37,733 bases of DNA from Halomonas sp. (GTDB lineage Bacteria; Pseudomonadota; Gammaproteobacteria; Pseudomonadales; Halomonadaceae): contig JAIVHL010000149.1 of assembly GCA_020201075.1 (NCBI GenBank), forward strand, positions 1 through 37,733, written 5' to 3'. Each line of letters starts with the position of its first letter. Position 1 is the stretch's first letter. Both the position numbers and the translations under genes were made by a program. The notes beneath the pieces were generated by a model. That model had not been told where the DNA came from and made no database searches. It saw nothing but the letters and a program-made list of their open reading frames with translations. Shown here one piece after another: positions 26,319 through 37,733 of this stretch.

Positions 26319-28892
26319 TTAGAGGGTACGCTCGACCTTGATCTGGTCGAAGACCTCGATCTTGTCGCCGACCTGGACATCGTTGTAGTTCTTCACGCCG
26401 ATGCCACACTCCATACCGTTGCGCACTTCCTGGACATCGTCCTTGAAGCGGCGCAGCGACTCGAGCTCGCCTTCGTAGATCACCACGTTATCGCGCAGCA
26501 CACGGATCTTCTTGTTACGGAAGACGCTGCCCTCGACCACCATGCAACCCGCCACGGCGCCGATCTTGGGCGCGCGGAAGACGTCACGGACCTCGGCAAT
26601 GCCGACGATCTCTTCCTTCCACTCCGGCGCCAGCATGCCCGTCATCGCCTGCTTGACCTCGTCGATCAGCTGGTAAATGACGCTGTAGTAGCGCAGATCC
26701 AGGCCTTCACGCTCGATGATCTCGCGGGCGGCGACATCGGCACGCACGTTGAAACCGACCACGATAGCTTCCGACGCCAGCGCCAGGTTGGCATCGGTAC
26801 CGGTGATGCCGCCCACTCCGGAGGAGACTACGGCCACCTCCACTTCGTCGGTGGAGAGCTCTTCCAGTGCGCCCTTGATGGCTTCCAGCGAGCCCTGGAC
26901 GTCGGCCTTGAGAACGACATTGACCTTGGCCACCTCGTCCTGACCCATCTGGCTGAACATGTTCTCCAGCTTGGCCTTCTGCTGGCGCGCCAGGCGTACC
27001 TCGCGATACTTGCCCTGCCGGAAATTGGCAACCTCGCGGGCCTTCTTCTCATCGGCCACGACCATGAAGTCATCACCGGCGTCCGGGGTACCGTCGAGGC
27101 CCTGAATCTCTACCGGCATGGCCGGCCCGACCTCGTCAACTTGCTTGCCCAGCTCGTTGGTCAGGGCACGCACGCGGCCGTAGTGCAGGCCGGCGAGCAC
27201 GATGTCGCCTTTCTTCAGCGTGCCGTTCTGGACCAACACGGTGGCAACGGGGCCGCGACCCTTGTCCAGGCGCGATTCCACCACTACACCCTTGCCAGGC
27301 GCTGCAGGCACCGCCTTGAGCTCGAGCACTTCGGAGACCAGTTGAATGGCCTCGAGAAGATCATCGATGCCGTCGCCGGTATGGGCGGAGACTTGCACGA
27401 ACTGAGTGTCGCCGCCCCACTCCTCGGAAATCACGCCATGCTGGGAGAGCTCGTTCTTGATCCGATCCAGATCGATGCCCGGCTTGTCGATCTTGTTGAT
27501 CGCCACCACCATGGGCACTTCGGCCGCCCGAGAGTGATCGATCGCCTCGATGGTCTGGGGCATCACGCCATCATCGGCGGCCACCACCAGGATGACCACG
27601 TCGGTGGCCTTGGCACCGCGGGCACGCATAGCGGTAAACGCCGCGTGACCCGGGGTGTCGAGGAAGGTCACGCCGCCGTGGTTATCCTCAACGTGGTAGG
27701 CACCGATGTGCTGGGTGATACCGCCGGCTTCACCGGTAGCGACCTTGGCCTTGCGGATGTAGTCGAGCAGCGAGGTCTTGCCATGGTCGACGTGACCCAT
27801 GACGGTGACCACCGGCGAACGAGTGATCTCATCGCCCTCATAGGAGATGCCTTCGAGCATCGCGGTCTCGAGCGCGTCATCCTTGATCAGCTTGGCCTTG
27901 TGCCCCATCTCCTCGACCACGATGGACGCGGTGTCCTGATCGATAGTCTGGTTGATGGTCACCGCCGCGCCCATGTTGAACATGGCCTTGATGACTTCGT
28001 TCGCCTTGATCGACATCTTGTCGGCCAGATCGGCGACGCTGATCGACTCGGGGATCGAGACCTCGCGGATGATCGGCTGAGTCGGCTTCTGGAAGCCGTG
28101 CTTGCCGCCGCCCGGGGAACCGCCGCGACGACCGCCGCGACGCTCGGCACGCTTGACCTTCTTGCCACCACCGCCACGACGACGCTCATCGCGATCGTCA
28201 TCGTCACGCTCGTGACGCCCCTTCTTGGCGGCAGTCTTCTTGGGCGGTGCGGTACGACGGTCGCTGCGGCCCTCCTTGGGCGGCGCAGGCTGATCGTTGC
28301 CGGTCTGCTGCTCCACCATTTCCGGCACCGGAACCCGCGGCTGGGTGACGACCTTCTCAGCGTCGCGCTTGGCCGCCGACTCGCGAACGGATGCTTCCAC
28401 GGCACGCGTCTGTTCCTCGGCGGCACGCGTCTGTTCCTCGGCGGCGCGCGTCTGTTCCTCGGCGGCGCGAGTCTTGGAGACCTCGGCGTCGCGCGCGTCC
28501 TGCTCAGCCTGAGCCTGCTGGGAGTCGGCCATGTCGCCGACCAGCTGACGCGGCCCGGCATCTTCTACCGGCTCCGGCGGAACGTCATCCTCGGCGCGCT
28601 TAACGTAGGTGCGTTTCTTGCGAACCTGCACCTCGATGGTCTTGCCCCGCTCACCGGTATTGATGCGACTACGCGTCTTGCGCGTCAGGGTGATACGGTT
28701 TTTCGGCGCCGCAGCGCTGGTGTCCCCACCGTGACTCTTGGTGAGGTGATCCAGCAATTGACGCTTGTCCTCTTCGGACACCGCATCCCCTTCAGATTTG
28801 TGGCCGAGACCGGCCTCTTTCATCTGTTCCAGCAGACGGGGCACGTCGCGACCCACCTTCGCTGCAAAATCTTTAACGGTCATCTCTGACAT
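26319..28892 (-). CDS. infB: translation initiation factor IF-2
   Basis: IF-2 is the GTPase that places fMet-tRNA on the 30S subunit. ATG 28892 is chosen because AGGAGGG lies 5 bases upstream. The 857-residue protein has an N-terminal IF2_N module ([20 protein letters not shown]). A long charged linker (about 60-285) contains a 7-residue repeat. The G domain follows, with G1 GHVDHGKTS (about 364-372), G3 DTPGHAAF and G4 NKID. The C-terminal domains that bind fMet-tRNA are also present. Linker length differs between species, so 857 versus 890 in E. coli is normal. It lies between nusA and rbfA. Confidence 0.96.
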   Translation of the reverse strand: MSEMTVKDFAAKVGRDVPRLLEQMKEAGLGHKSEGDAVSEEDKRQLLDHLTKSHGGDTSAAAPKNRITLTRKTRSRINTGERGKTIEVQVRKKRTYVKRAEDDVPPEPVEDAGPRQLVGDMADSQQAQAEQDARDAEVSKTRAAEEQTRAAEEQTRAAEEQTRAVEASVRESAAKRDAEKVVTQPRVPVPEMVEQQTGNDQPAPPKEGRSDRRTAPPKKTAAKKGRHERDDDDRDERRRGGGGKKVKRAERRGGRRGGSPGGGKHGFQKPTQPIIREVSIPESISVADLADKMSIKANEVIKAMFNMGAAVTINQTIDQDTASIVVEEMGHKAKLIKDDALETAMLEGISYEGDEITRSPVVTVMGHVDHGKTSLLDYIRKAKVATGEAGGITQHIGAYHVEDNHGGVTFLDTPGHAAFTAMRARGAKATDVVILVVAADDGVMPQTIEAIDHSRAAEVPMVVAINKIDKPGIDLDRIKNELSQHGVISEEWGGDTQFVQVSAHTGDGIDDLLEAIQLVSEVLELKAVPAAPGKGVVVESRLDKGRGPVATVLVQNGTLKKGDIVLAGLHYGRVRALTNELGKQVDEVGPAMPVEIQGLDGTPDAGDDFMVVADEKKAREVANFRQGKYREVRLARQQKAKLENMFSQMGQDEVAKVNVVLKADVQGSLEAIKGALEELSTDEVEVAVVSSGVGGITGTDANLALASEAIVVGFNVRADVAAREIIEREGLDLRYYSVIYQLIDEVKQAMTGMLAPEWKEEIVGIAEVRDVFRAPKIGAVAGCMVVEGSVFRNKKIRVLRDNVVIYEGELESLRRFKDDVQEVRNGMECGIGVKNYNDVQVGDKIEVFDQIKVERTL
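28401..28463 (-). repeat. 21-bp tandem repeat inside infB
   Basis: Three near-identical 21-bp units (plus a partial fourth) encode the repeated heptad AAEEQTR in the IF-2 linker. Units one and two are identical; the third has one change. The heptad favours a charged single helix or coiled coil. Copy number may vary between strains. Confidence 0.9.
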
Positions 28893-28944
28893 TACGACCC
28901 TCCTGAGCCCGTGACCCCAATTCTGTTCGCTTTCGAATACTGTT

Positions 28945-28966
28945 GCCCGGCCAGTCGGTGCCGGGC
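28945..28966 (-). other. hairpin in the nusA-infB gap
   Basis: GCCCGGC and GCCGGGC form a 7-bp stem with an 8-base loop in the 89-bp gap. No T-run follows on the minus strand, so it is more likely an RNA-processing or translation-control structure than a terminator. Confidence 0.4.
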
Positions 28967-28981
28967 TTGGCGCATTGCGCG

Positions 28982-30472
28982 CTATTCTCCTTCGAACCAG
29001 GGCGCACGGGCAGTCATGATCAGTGCCGCGGCGCGCTCCTCGTCCATCCCTTCGATGTCCATCAGGTCATCGACGGCCTGTTCGGCTAGATCCTCCATGG
29101 TGACGATTGCCCGGCTGGCCAGGATAAAGGCCAGGTGGCGCTCCATGCCGTCCATTTCCAGCAGGTCGTCGGCCGGCTGTGCCCCATCGAGCGCCTCCTC
29201 AGAGGCGATGGCCAGGTTAAGCAGCTCGTCCTTGGCGCGGGTCCGCAGCTCTTCGATAGCCTCTTCGTCGAACTCTTCGATCTCGAGCATCTCTTCCACC
29301 GGCACGTAGGCGATCTCCTCCAGAGAGGTAAAGCCCTCCTCCACCAGCAGGCGTGCGACATCGTCATCGATGTCCAGATGCTGGATGAAGTGCTCGACCA
29401 GGCTATCGATCTCCTGATCGCGCTTGGCCTCGGCGTCTCCCTCGGTCATGACGTTGATACGCCAGCCGGTGAGCTCGGAAGCCAAACGTACGTTCTGACC
29501 GCTGCGGCCGATGGCCTGGGCCAGATTGTCTTCGGCAACCGCCACATCCATGGCATGAGCGTCCTCGTCGACGAGGATAGAAGCCACATCTGCCGGCGCC
29601 ATGGCGTTGATCACCAGCTGGGCGGGGTTGTCATCCCACAGCACGATGTCCACGCGCTCGTTCTGCAGTTCGGAGGAGACCGCCTGCACCCGCGAACCGC
29701 GCATGCCCACGCAGGCACCTACCGGATCGATGCGGCGATCGTTGGTCTTGACGGCAATCTTGGCTCGGGAACCGGGATCACGGGCGGCGCCCTTTATTTC
29801 GATGAGCTGCTCGGCGATCTCAGGGACCTCGATGCTGAACAATTCGATGATCAGCTCAGGACAGGTGCGCGAGAGAATCAGCTGGGCGCCACGCGCCTCG
29901 GGATCCACCTTGACCAGCAGTGCACGGACCCGCTCGTTCATGCGGTAGCGCTCGCCGGGGATCATCTCACCGCGGGGCAGGAATGCCTCTGCATTCTCAC
30001 CCAAGTCGATAATCAACCCGTCGCGCGTAGTCTTCTTGACGATACCGGCAACCAGTTCGCCCTCGCGATCAGCATACAGGCGCACCACTTCCGCTCGCTC
30101 GGCTTCGCGAACCTTCTGCACGATGACCTGCTTGGCGGTCTGGGCAGCAATACGGCCGAAGTCGGCGTTATCGATCTTCTCCTCGACCACATCGCCCAGC
30201 GCCAGGGGCGGGTCGCGACGCTCGGCAAAGGTGAGCTTGATCTCGTGATCAGGGCCGTCAAAGTCGTCGTCTTCTACCACCGTCCAGCGGCGGAATGTCT
30301 CGTAATCACCGGTGCGGCGATCGATATGCACCCGCACGCTGGCTTCCTCGTCCTCGAATCGCTTGCGGGACGCACTGGCCAGGGCCGCCTCGACGGCCTC
30401 GAAGATCACCTCGCGGGGAACTCCCTTTTCGTTGGAGATCGTTTCAACGACCGCCAGAATCTCTTTGCTCAT
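28982..30472 (-). CDS. nusA: transcription termination/antitermination factor NusA
   Basis: NusA binds RNA polymerase and nascent RNA, controls pausing and termination, and joins rRNA antitermination complexes. The 496-residue protein has an N-terminal polymerase-binding domain ([18 protein letters not shown]), an S1 domain (about 135-200, [16 protein letters not shown]), and two KH domains ([30 protein letters not shown]). Two acidic C-terminal repeats of the gammaproteobacterial type ([13 protein letters not shown] and [14 protein letters not shown]) follow. Length matches E. coli (495). A 143-bp gap separates it from rimP, longer than usual. Confidence 0.97.
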   Translation of the reverse strand: MSKEILAVVETISNEKGVPREVIFEAVEAALASASRKRFEDEEASVRVHIDRRTGDYETFRRWTVVEDDDFDGPDHEIKLTFAERRDPPLALGDVVEEKIDNADFGRIAAQTAKQVIVQKVREAERAEVVRLYADREGELVAGIVKKTTRDGLIIDLGENAEAFLPRGEMIPGERYRMNERVRALLVKVDPEARGAQLILSRTCPELIIELFSIEVPEIAEQLIEIKGAARDPGSRAKIAVKTNDRRIDPVGACVGMRGSRVQAVSSELQNERVDIVLWDDNPAQLVINAMAPADVASILVDEDAHAMDVAVAEDNLAQAIGRSGQNVRLASELTGWRINVMTEGDAEAKRDQEIDSLVEHFIQHLDIDDDVARLLVEEGFTSLEEIAYVPVEEMLEIEEFDEEAIEELRTRAKDELLNLAIASEEALDGAQPADDLLEMDGMERHLAFILASRAIVTMEDLAEQAVDDLMDIEGMDEERAAALIMTARAPWFEGE

Positions 30473-30564
30473 GCCATTGCCTCGCCAGAAAACCTGTCCT
30501 CGAGCCTCATGCTCATCCAGCCGTTCCGACCGGTGGCCTGGTCATCAACCGTGATCATGAAACT

Positions 30565-30587
30565 TGACCATCAGCACTGACCATCAG
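30565..30587 (-). repeat. 10-bp direct repeat in the rimP-nusA gap
   Basis: TGACCATCAG occurs at 30565-30574 and 30578-30587 (period 13), with a weaker relative (TGGTCATCAACC) near 30538. The 143-bp gap holds no gene. The repeat might be a small-scale slippage or a protein-binding site; nothing further is supported. Confidence 0.5.
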
Positions 30588-30615
30588 GCCTGAAAATAAA
30601 ACCCAGTCATCCATC

Positions 30616-31077
30616 CTAGTCATCGAACCGTGGCACTACCTGTGCCTGGTCGATGCTGTCGATCGGAAAGCAATACTCCTCACCCTCGGCCTGGAGCAGC
30701 ACTTCATCGTCCTCGACCCCGACCAGCAGGCCCTGGAACTTGCGCCGCCCTTCGAAGGGCGCCCGCAGCTTTAGCACCACATCATGGCCGCGGTAGCGAT
30801 CGAAATGATCGAGAGTGTAGAGCGGACGATCCATCCCCGGAGAGGAGACCTCGAGACGATATTCGCCACGGACCGGATCCTCGACGTCGAATATGGCACT
30901 CACCTGGCGGCTAATGTCGGCGCAATCGTCGACGCTGATGCCGTTCTCATGATCGATATAGATCACCAGACGGGAGTGCTTGCCGTGGGATAGAAAGTCG
31001 ATGCCCCACAGTTCGAAGCCCATGGCGGTGACCACGGGTTCGATCATTGCGTGCAGTGCAGCATCCTTGATAGCCAC
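30616..31077 (-). CDS. rimP: ribosome maturation factor RimP
   Basis: RimP assists 30S maturation. The start is GTG 31077 (MAIKDAALHAMIEPVV), with GGAG about 11 bases upstream. The 153-residue protein shows GFELWGIDF, the LVIYIDHENGISVDDCADISRQ stretch split around the Ile, YRLEVSSPGMDRPL, and a C-terminal SH3-like domain (FQGLLVGVEDDEVLL). Family length is about 150. As in E. coli it follows the initiator tRNA gene and precedes nusA, but a terminator lies between the tRNA and rimP here. Confidence 0.95.
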   Translation of the reverse strand: MAIKDAALHAMIEPVVTAMGFELWGIDFLSHGKHSRLVIYIDHENGISVDDCADISRQVSAIFDVEDPVRGEYRLEVSSPGMDRPLYTLDHFDRYRGHDVVLKLRAPFEGRRKFQGLLVGVEDDEVLLQAEGEEYCFPIDSIDQAQVVPRFDD

Positions 31078-31200
31078 GAAAATATAGCTCCTACAGCCGT
31101 TGCATCAGGCACCTGGCCGGGAGTAAGCAGGAAAGTCAGGTGGCTGATTGGCATTACCCGGAACAGCTGCGGACGCTTGACGCCCTGCATGCTGCTAACA

Positions 31201-31228
31201 AAAAGCCCCTTCACAGGAAGGGGCTTTT
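31201..31228 (-). terminator. terminator after the tRNA-fMet gene
   Basis: AAAAGCCCCTT and AAGGGGCTTTT form an 11-bp stem with a 6-base loop; on the minus strand TTTTTGTT follows. It would end the secG-tRNA transcript before rimP, though the flanking A and T runs allow action in both directions. Confidence 0.85.
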
Positions 31229-31323
31229 ACATAAAACCTTTAGACCACTCCGGCAATTTGGCTGCCCCTTCTCTTCGAACCCTAGCGCAACGGCTGCAAT
31301 TCGAAAGGCGCCTAACCGGAAGA

Positions 31324-31400
<77 letters not shown>

Positions 31401-31525
31401 TCAATCTAGGTCGGTGATTTTATACATCACCAAGACTTTTGTCAAGGCATATCACCGCTTTACCCGTACTGCCTGTTACTTTCTGAAGAACCACTTGTAC
31501 ACCCGGTACACTGTGATGATTCAGA

Positions 31526-31612
31526 TGGTGCCGAAGGCGGGACTTGAACCCGCACGGCCATAAGGCCACTACCCCCTCAAGATAGCGTGTCTACCAATTC
31601 CACCACTTCGGC
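31526..31612 (-). tRNA. tRNA-Leu (GAG)
   Basis: An 87-nt gene with encoded CCA. The acceptor stem is GCCGAAG/CTTCGGC, the anticodon loop TTGAGGG gives GAG (reads CUC/CUU), and there is a long class II variable arm (TGGCCTTATGGCCGT) as expected for leucine. Its place after secG matches leuU of E. coli. Confidence 0.97.
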
Positions 31613-31642
31613 ATCAGGGGATGCTGGAAACTGCCAAGCGGA

Positions 31643-32002
31643 CTACTCGTCGCTTCCCTCCAGCACTGGCGCTGCATTATCCACACCTCGGGCGCTGTCG
31701 TCAAGGGTGGGAACGCTGCGCTGTTGCTCGATCAAGCGTGAATCGGGAATGCCTGCTTCAGGCGCCTGACGCGCCTGGGAAGCATACCAGGCTAGGGTCA
31801 GGGAGGTGGCGAAGAAGGCAGCGGCCAGGAAGGCAGTAAACTTCGCCAGGAAGCCACCGCTGCCGCGAGAGCCGAATACGGTCTGGGAGGCACCGCCACC
31901 AAAGGCGGCGCCGGCTTCGGCGCCCTTGCCCTGCTGCAACAGGACGAGGACAACCAGGGCGATGGCGAGCGTCACATGAATCAAAAGAATGGGAACTTGC
32001 AT
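31643..32002 (-). CDS. secG: protein-export membrane protein SecG
   Basis: SecG is the small accessory subunit of the SecYEG translocon in the inner membrane. The 119-residue protein has two membrane helices ([18 protein letters not shown], then [17 protein letters not shown]) joined by the signature loop [20 protein letters not shown]. The C-terminal tail is polar and variable. It starts 4 bp after the tpiA stop, with a ribosome-binding site inside tpiA, so it is tightly linked; tRNA-Leu follows. Confidence 0.94.
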   Translation of the reverse strand: MQVPILLIHVTLAIALVVLVLLQQGKGAEAGAAFGGGASQTVFGSRGSGGFLAKFTAFLAAAFFATSLTLAWYASQARQAPEAGIPDSRLIEQQRSVPTLDDSARGVDNAAPVLEGSDE

Positions 32003-32006
32003 GAAT

Positions 32007-32756
32007 TCAACCTGCTGACTGACAGATGGCTAGGAAATCGTCGACCTTGAGGGAGGCACCGCCCACTAGGCCGCCGTCGATATCGGGTTGGGCAAGCAGT
32101 TCACCGGCGTTACCGGCGTTCATACTCCCCCCGTAGAGAAGTCGCAGCCCTTCGGCCAACTCCCGGTTATAGCTGGCCTGGTAGTCACGAATGCCGGCCA
32201 TCACCTCTTGGGCCTGTTGCGGCGTGGCGGTGCGACCCGTGCCGATGGCCCATACCGGCTCATAAGCAATCACGACGCATGCGCGCTGGGCGGGCTCCAG
32301 GCGGGACATGACAAAACCTACCTGACACAGCACCACTTCCATGGTGCGACCTGCGTCGCGCTCCCCGAGTCTCTCGCCCACGCAGAGCACCGGCGTCAAA
32401 CCAACGCTCAGGGCGGCACGCACACGATCGAAGACCTCCTCGTCTCCTTCGTGATAGAGCTGGCGCCGCTCGGAATGGCCTACCAGGACATAGCGAGCGC
32501 CGAACTCACACAACATGGTACCGCTCACCTCGCCGGTATGCGCCCCGGAATGCAGCGGATTAAGCGATTGAGCGCCAAGCCGCAAAGAAGTGTCGGCAAA
32601 GGCGTTCTGCGCCGCCTGCAGATAGGGAAACGGAGGGAAAACCGCGACCTCAACCCCCTCCGGTAGCTCAGCCTCGGCAAACGCGCGACCGAATGCCTCG
32701 ACCAGTTCGACCGAGCCATTCATCTTCCAGTTGCCGGCAAGCAGCGGAGTACGCAT
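32007..32756 (-). CDS. tpiA: triosephosphate isomerase, fused in frame behind GlmM
   Basis: TpiA interconverts dihydroxyacetone phosphate and glyceraldehyde 3-phosphate in glycolysis. From ATG 32756 it has 249 residues, the family length. It shows the catalytic Lys in GNWKMNG, His in VLVGHSERR and Glu in [11 protein letters not shown], plus the C-terminal [16 protein letters not shown] and GGLVGGASL. The protein itself is intact. However, no stop codon separates it from glmM, and no ribosome-binding site lies before the ATG (nearest GGAGGGG is about 30 bases up). As written it would be made as the C-terminal part of a GlmM-TpiA fusion, or poorly by itself. Confidence 0.9.
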   Translation of the reverse strand: MRTPLLAGNWKMNGSVELVEAFGRAFAEAELPEGVEVAVFPPFPYLQAAQNAFADTSLRLGAQSLNPLHSGAHTGEVSGTMLCEFGARYVLVGHSERRQLYHEGDEEVFDRVRAALSVGLTPVLCVGERLGERDAGRTMEVVLCQVGFVMSRLEPAQRACVVIAYEPVWAIGTGRTATPQQAQEVMAGIRDYQASYNRELAEGLRLLYGGSMNAGNAGELLAQPDIDGGLVGGASLKVDDFLAICQSAG

Positions 32757-34073
32757 TGACAGGCCATCCACATCCAGATGGGGGCGCCCCTCCACCATCA
32801 CCCGGATCAGCGGCTCGGTCCCGGATGGACGCAGCAGAACACGTCCCTCGTCCCCCAGCTCGGCCTCCACTTCGGCTACCGACGCCTGAAGCTCCGTTCG
32901 TTCCATAAGCACCGCGGCATTGCTGCCCGGAGTGAGACGAACATTAACCAGCGCCTGGGGCGCCTTCTCCAGTCCGGCAAGCAGGCGCTGTAGCGACTTC
33001 TCCTCACGCACCATGATCGCCAGCACCTGAAGCGCCGAGACGATACCGTCGCCGGTGGTCTGCACATGGCCACAGACGATGTGTCCCGAAGACTCGCCGC
33101 CCAACTGCCAGCCCTTGCTGGCCAGGAGCTCCATGACGTAGCGGTCGCCCACCCTGGAACGCTCAAAGGGAATGCCCAGCTGCTCGAAGGCCGCGGCCAA
33201 GCCAAAGTTGGACATCAGGGTGCCTACCACGCCGCCACCCAGTTCACCGCGGGCGTGGCGATCGCGGGCAATCAGGTAGAGGATATCGTCACCGTCGATT
33301 TCGCGACCGTCGGCATCTACCAGCAATACCCGGTCGCCGTCACCGTCGAAGGCCACGCCGAGATCGGCGCCCTGCTGGATCACCGCAGCACGCAGCGCTG
33401 CCGGATGGGTGGAACCGACCTCCTTGTTGATATTGAGGCCATCCGGACTCGCCCCGATCAGGCTCACGTCGGCACCCAGCTCTCGGAACACGCTGGGCGC
33501 GATGTGGTAGGTCGCCCCATGGGCACAGTCCAGCACCACCTTCAGGCCAGTGAGGCTGACCCTATCTGGCACCGTGGACTTGCAGAACTCGATGTAGCGA
33601 CCCGCGGCATCATCGATGCGCGTCGCCTTGCCCAGCTTGTCTGCCGCCACCGTAGTCAGCGGTTCATCGAGCATCGCCTCGATCTGGTTTTCGACGTCAT
33701 CGTCCAGCTTGGCCCCGGCAGGAGAGAAGAACTTGATGCCGTTGTCGGCGAAAGGGTTGTGCGATGCCGAGATGACAATACCGGCATCGGCGCGGAAGGT
33801 GCGAGTCAGGTAGGCGATGCCTGGCGTCGGCATGGGGCCCAACAGGGCAACGTCCACGCCGGCGGCGGAGAGACCGGCCTCCAGAGCCGATTCGAACATG
33901 TAGCCGGAGATCCGGGTGTCCTTCCCGATCAGCACGCGCGGGCGGCGCTTGGCGCCGCGCGCGGCCAGCACGCGACCGGTGGCCCAACCCAGCTTGAGCA
34001 TGAAGTCGGCCGTGATGGGCGGCTCACCGACGGTGCCACGGATCCCGTCGGTACCAAAATAACAACGTGTCAT
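32757..34073 (-). CDS. glmM: phosphoglucosamine mutase, C-terminus joined to TpiA
   Basis: GlmM converts glucosamine-6-phosphate to glucosamine-1-phosphate on the way to UDP-GlcNAc. The start is ATG 34073, one base overlapping the folP stop (TGATG). Normal landmarks are [10 protein letters not shown], the phosphoserine loop [16 protein letters not shown] (Ser about 102), the metal site [18 protein letters not shown], and the substrate loop [15 protein letters not shown]. After VMVEG about ten residues ([10 protein letters not shown]) lead straight into the TpiA Met, whereas the family usually has about 20 residues and a stop. Up to half of the last helix is gone. The joined frame is 688 residues in total. 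Confidence 0.92.
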
Positions 34074-34924
34074 CAGCATCCTTCCTTGAGTACGGCCCAT
34101 GTCATGTTCACCGCATCTACGCTCGGAGCCACATCATGGACGCGCACGATACGAGCGCCACGCTCCACCGCCAGGGCCGTCAGTGCCAGCCCGCCGGGGA
34201 GGCGTTCCTCCACCGGACGCTCCAGCACCTTGCCGATCATGCTCTTGCGTGACATACCCACCATCAGGGGCAACTCGAGTGCCGCCAGCCGTTCCAAACG
34301 GTTGAGCAGTCGGAGGTTGTGCTCGACGGTCTTGCCAAAGCCGAAGCCGGGGTCAACCAGCAACCGCTCGCTGCGCAGGCCTGCGGCTTTGCAGGCAGCG
34401 ACTCGCTCCGCGAGGTAGTCGGCCACCGCCTCCTCAATGGGCACATCATAGCGGGGCGCCTGCTGCATGTCGCGGGGCTCCCCCTGGCGGTGCATCAGGC
34501 ACACCGGCAGGCCGGTGCTGGTGGCCGCGGCCAGGGCCCCCTCGCGCTCCAGTGAGCGCACGTCATTGATCATGCCGGCGCCCAGGGCAGCACTCGCGCG
34601 CATTACCTCTGGGCAACTGGTGTCCACCGAGACCAGGGCATCCAACTCGCGCACCAGCGCCTCTACCACCGGCGCCACCCGGTCGAGCTCCTGCTGGGGC
34701 GAGATCTCATCGGCGCCCGGCCGAGTCGACTCACCCCCCACGTCGATGATTGCCGCGCCCTCGGCCAGCATGCGCTCGCCATGGCGCAGCGCATCCTCCA
34801 GAGCCACGTGGCGGCCGCCGTCGGAGAAGGAGTCGGGGGTGACGTTGAGGATCCCCATGACGCGGGGATAGGAAAGGTCAAGCCGGTGGCGTCCGCAGAT
34901 CAAAGTGGCTGGAGTCAGGTTCAT
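34073..34924 (-). CDS. folP: dihydropteroate synthase
   Basis: FolP condenses the FolK product with p-aminobenzoate to dihydropteroate and is the sulfonamide target. ATG 34924 ([13 protein letters not shown]) is chosen; an upstream extension crosses the ftsH terminator. The 283-residue TIM barrel has both family signatures, [16 protein letters not shown] and [13 protein letters not shown], along with ISVDTS-type [28 protein letters not shown] and GMSRKSMIG. Everything needed is present. It lies between ftsH and glmM as in E. coli. Confidence 0.96.
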   Translation of the reverse strand: MNLTPATLICGRHRLDLSYPRVMGILNVTPDSFSDGGRHVALEDALRHGERMLAEGAAIIDVGGESTRPGADEISPQQELDRVAPVVEALVRELDALVSVDTSCPEVMRASAALGAGMINDVRSLEREGALAAATSTGLPVCLMHRQGEPRDMQQAPRYDVPIEEAVADYLAERVAACKAAGLRSERLLVDPGFGFGKTVEHNLRLLNRLERLAALELPLMVGMSRKSMIGKVLERPVEERLPGGLALTALAVERGARIVRVHDVAPSVDAVNMTWAVLKEGC

Positions 34925-34967
34925 TATCGCTCGGCAGGTTTGTCGGAAATGGGATGGCCAGAATGGC

Positions 34968-34990
34968 AAAAGCGCCCCCGATGGGGGCGC
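34968..34990 (-). terminator. ftsH terminator
   Basis: On the minus strand GCGCCCCC and GGGGGCGC form an 8-bp GC stem with a 3-base loop followed by TTTT. It lies 24 bp past the ftsH stop and 44 bp before folP, so folP-glmM-tpiA may rely on read-through or its own promoter. Confidence 0.85.
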
Positions 34991-35013
34991 CTGCCTGACG
35001 GGAGGAAGCGGGC

Positions 35014-36987
<1,974 letters not shown>

Positions 36988-37192
36988 ATCATTCAAGGGA
37001 CTACCCTCAATATCAGTAATCTGTCGGCCACATATGCGCCTGGCACATTTGACACTACATGAGCAGGCTGCGTTCAGCCACCGCCGTTAGCTACGCACGG
37101 TCGGGCTACTATTTAGTCACTTTGACACAGTTGCACGTCGCTGTGTGACAATCGCCGCGTTAGGCCTGGCCTATCGAGCCATTCGACGACGG

Positions 37193-37733
37193 TCAGCCTC
37201 GAAAGCCCTGTGCCAGCAGATAGACCTCGCGAGATCTCGCTCGGGAAGCCCCTGGTTTACGGGCGACAACTCGAGTAAAGCGCTCTCGAAGAATCTTAAG
37301 GTATTCGTCAAAGCCCTCCCCCTGGAAAAGCTTGGCCAGGAAAGTACCGCCAGGACGTAGCGTCTGACCCGCAAGGTCCAGCGCCAGTTCCACAAGGTAC
37401 ATCGCCTGAGGCTGGTCAATGGCGGCCATGCCGCTCATGTTGGGCGCCATATCGGACATCACCAGATCCACCGGACGTTCGCCAAGCACCGCGAGAAGCG
37501 CCTCAAGGACCGACTCCTCGGTGAAGTCACCCTGGATGAAGTCGACACCTGCCAGGGCGTCCATCTCGAGAATGTCAGAGGCGATTACCACTCCGTCGGA
37601 GCCCACCTTATCGGCCGCTACCTGGCTCCAACCACCGGGAGCAGCGCCCAGGTCGATCACCGTCATACCGGGCTTGAAGAGGCGATCCTTGTCGTCCAGT
37701 TCAAGAAGCTTGTAGCTGGCCCGGGAGCGGTAA
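37193..37733 (-). CDS. rlmE: 23S rRNA 2'-O-ribose U2552 methyltransferase, 5' end outside window
   Basis: RlmE (FtsJ/RrmJ) methylates U2552 in the A-site loop of 23S rRNA and matters for 50S assembly. The visible 179 codons run in frame to the window edge, beginning [16 protein letters not shown]. The SAM motif [13 protein letters not shown], the motif [14 protein letters not shown] with the catalytic Asp, the lysine in [16 protein letters not shown] and the closing [15 protein letters not shown] are intact. About 30 N-terminal residues lie beyond 37733. It precedes ftsH (205-bp gap), the usual ftsJ-ftsH order. Confidence 0.95.
   Translation of the reverse strand, partial: YRSRASYKLLELDDKDRLFKPGMTVIDLGAAPGGWSQVAADKVGSDGVVIASDILEMDALAGVDFIQGDFTEESVLEALLAVLGERPVDLVMSDMAPNMSGMAAIDQPQAMYLVELALDLAGQTLRPGGTFLAKLFQGEGFDEYLKILRERFTRVVARKPGASRARSREVYLLAQGFRG

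Noticed and set aside
26013-28889. A 958-codon open frame on the strand opposite infB
   Set aside because: It is the mirror of a GC-rich, highly charged coding sequence. It has no recognisable family and the infB frame with IF-2 motifs explains the region fully.
37115-37172. Imperfect inverted repeat (TTTGACACAG / CTGTGTGACAA) in the rlmE-ftsH gap
   Set aside because: The arms need a bulge, no T-run follows, and no known operator or terminator fits it. It was left out as unsupported.

Overview
The window is GC-rich gammaproteobacterial chromosome. It is best explained as a Pseudomonas-like relative, probably Halomonadaceae; the family is inferred from gene order and protein character, not proven. 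It is almost entirely core genes. I see no phage, insertion sequence, CRISPR array or plasmid gene.

Layout. (1) Positions 1-450 hold two tandem rRNA-type promoters pointing left, out of the window, next to a damaged tyrS; an rRNA operon probably lies just beyond position 1. anmK diverges from tyrS. (2) 2.8-9.7 kb has the pilU-pilT twitching ATPases facing left, then yggS-proC-yggT-metX-metW and a DUF4426 gene facing right (PLP homeostasis, proline, methionine). (3) 9.7-22.1 kb has sfsA and an aminotransferase facing left, then dksA, gluQRS, a 58-residue membrane protein, cbrA, cbrB, a long non-coding interval, pcnB, folK, panB, panC and panD. This is the Pseudomonas dksA-cbrAB-crcZ-pcnB order as I know it. 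(4) 22.2-37.7 kb faces left. Read in the direction of transcription it is rlmE, ftsH, folP, glmM, tpiA, secG, tRNA-Leu, tRNA-fMet, rimP, nusA, infB, rbfA, truB, rpsO and pnp, the classic translation/transcription/RNA-decay cluster.

The most interesting element is the interval between cbrB and pcnB (17.5-18.37 kb). It carries an inverted pair of TGTTACC half-sites, a near-consensus sigma-54 -24/-12 promoter, about seven clusters of AANAANAA motifs (several as (AAN)3AA), and a perfect 11-bp terminator. Together these define a CrcZ-like decoy RNA for Hfq/Crc carbon catabolite repression, with its CbrB-type promoter architecture.

The second theme is damage. tyrS, cbrB and panC/panD have lost conserved internal sequence and reading frame, and glmM is joined in frame to tpiA with its normal end missing. 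There is no mobile element at any junction. Four such lesions in essential or important genes within 38 kb suggest either assembly deletions or real decay. Read mapping across the junctions would decide. The rest of the genes look full-length with intact catalytic motifs.
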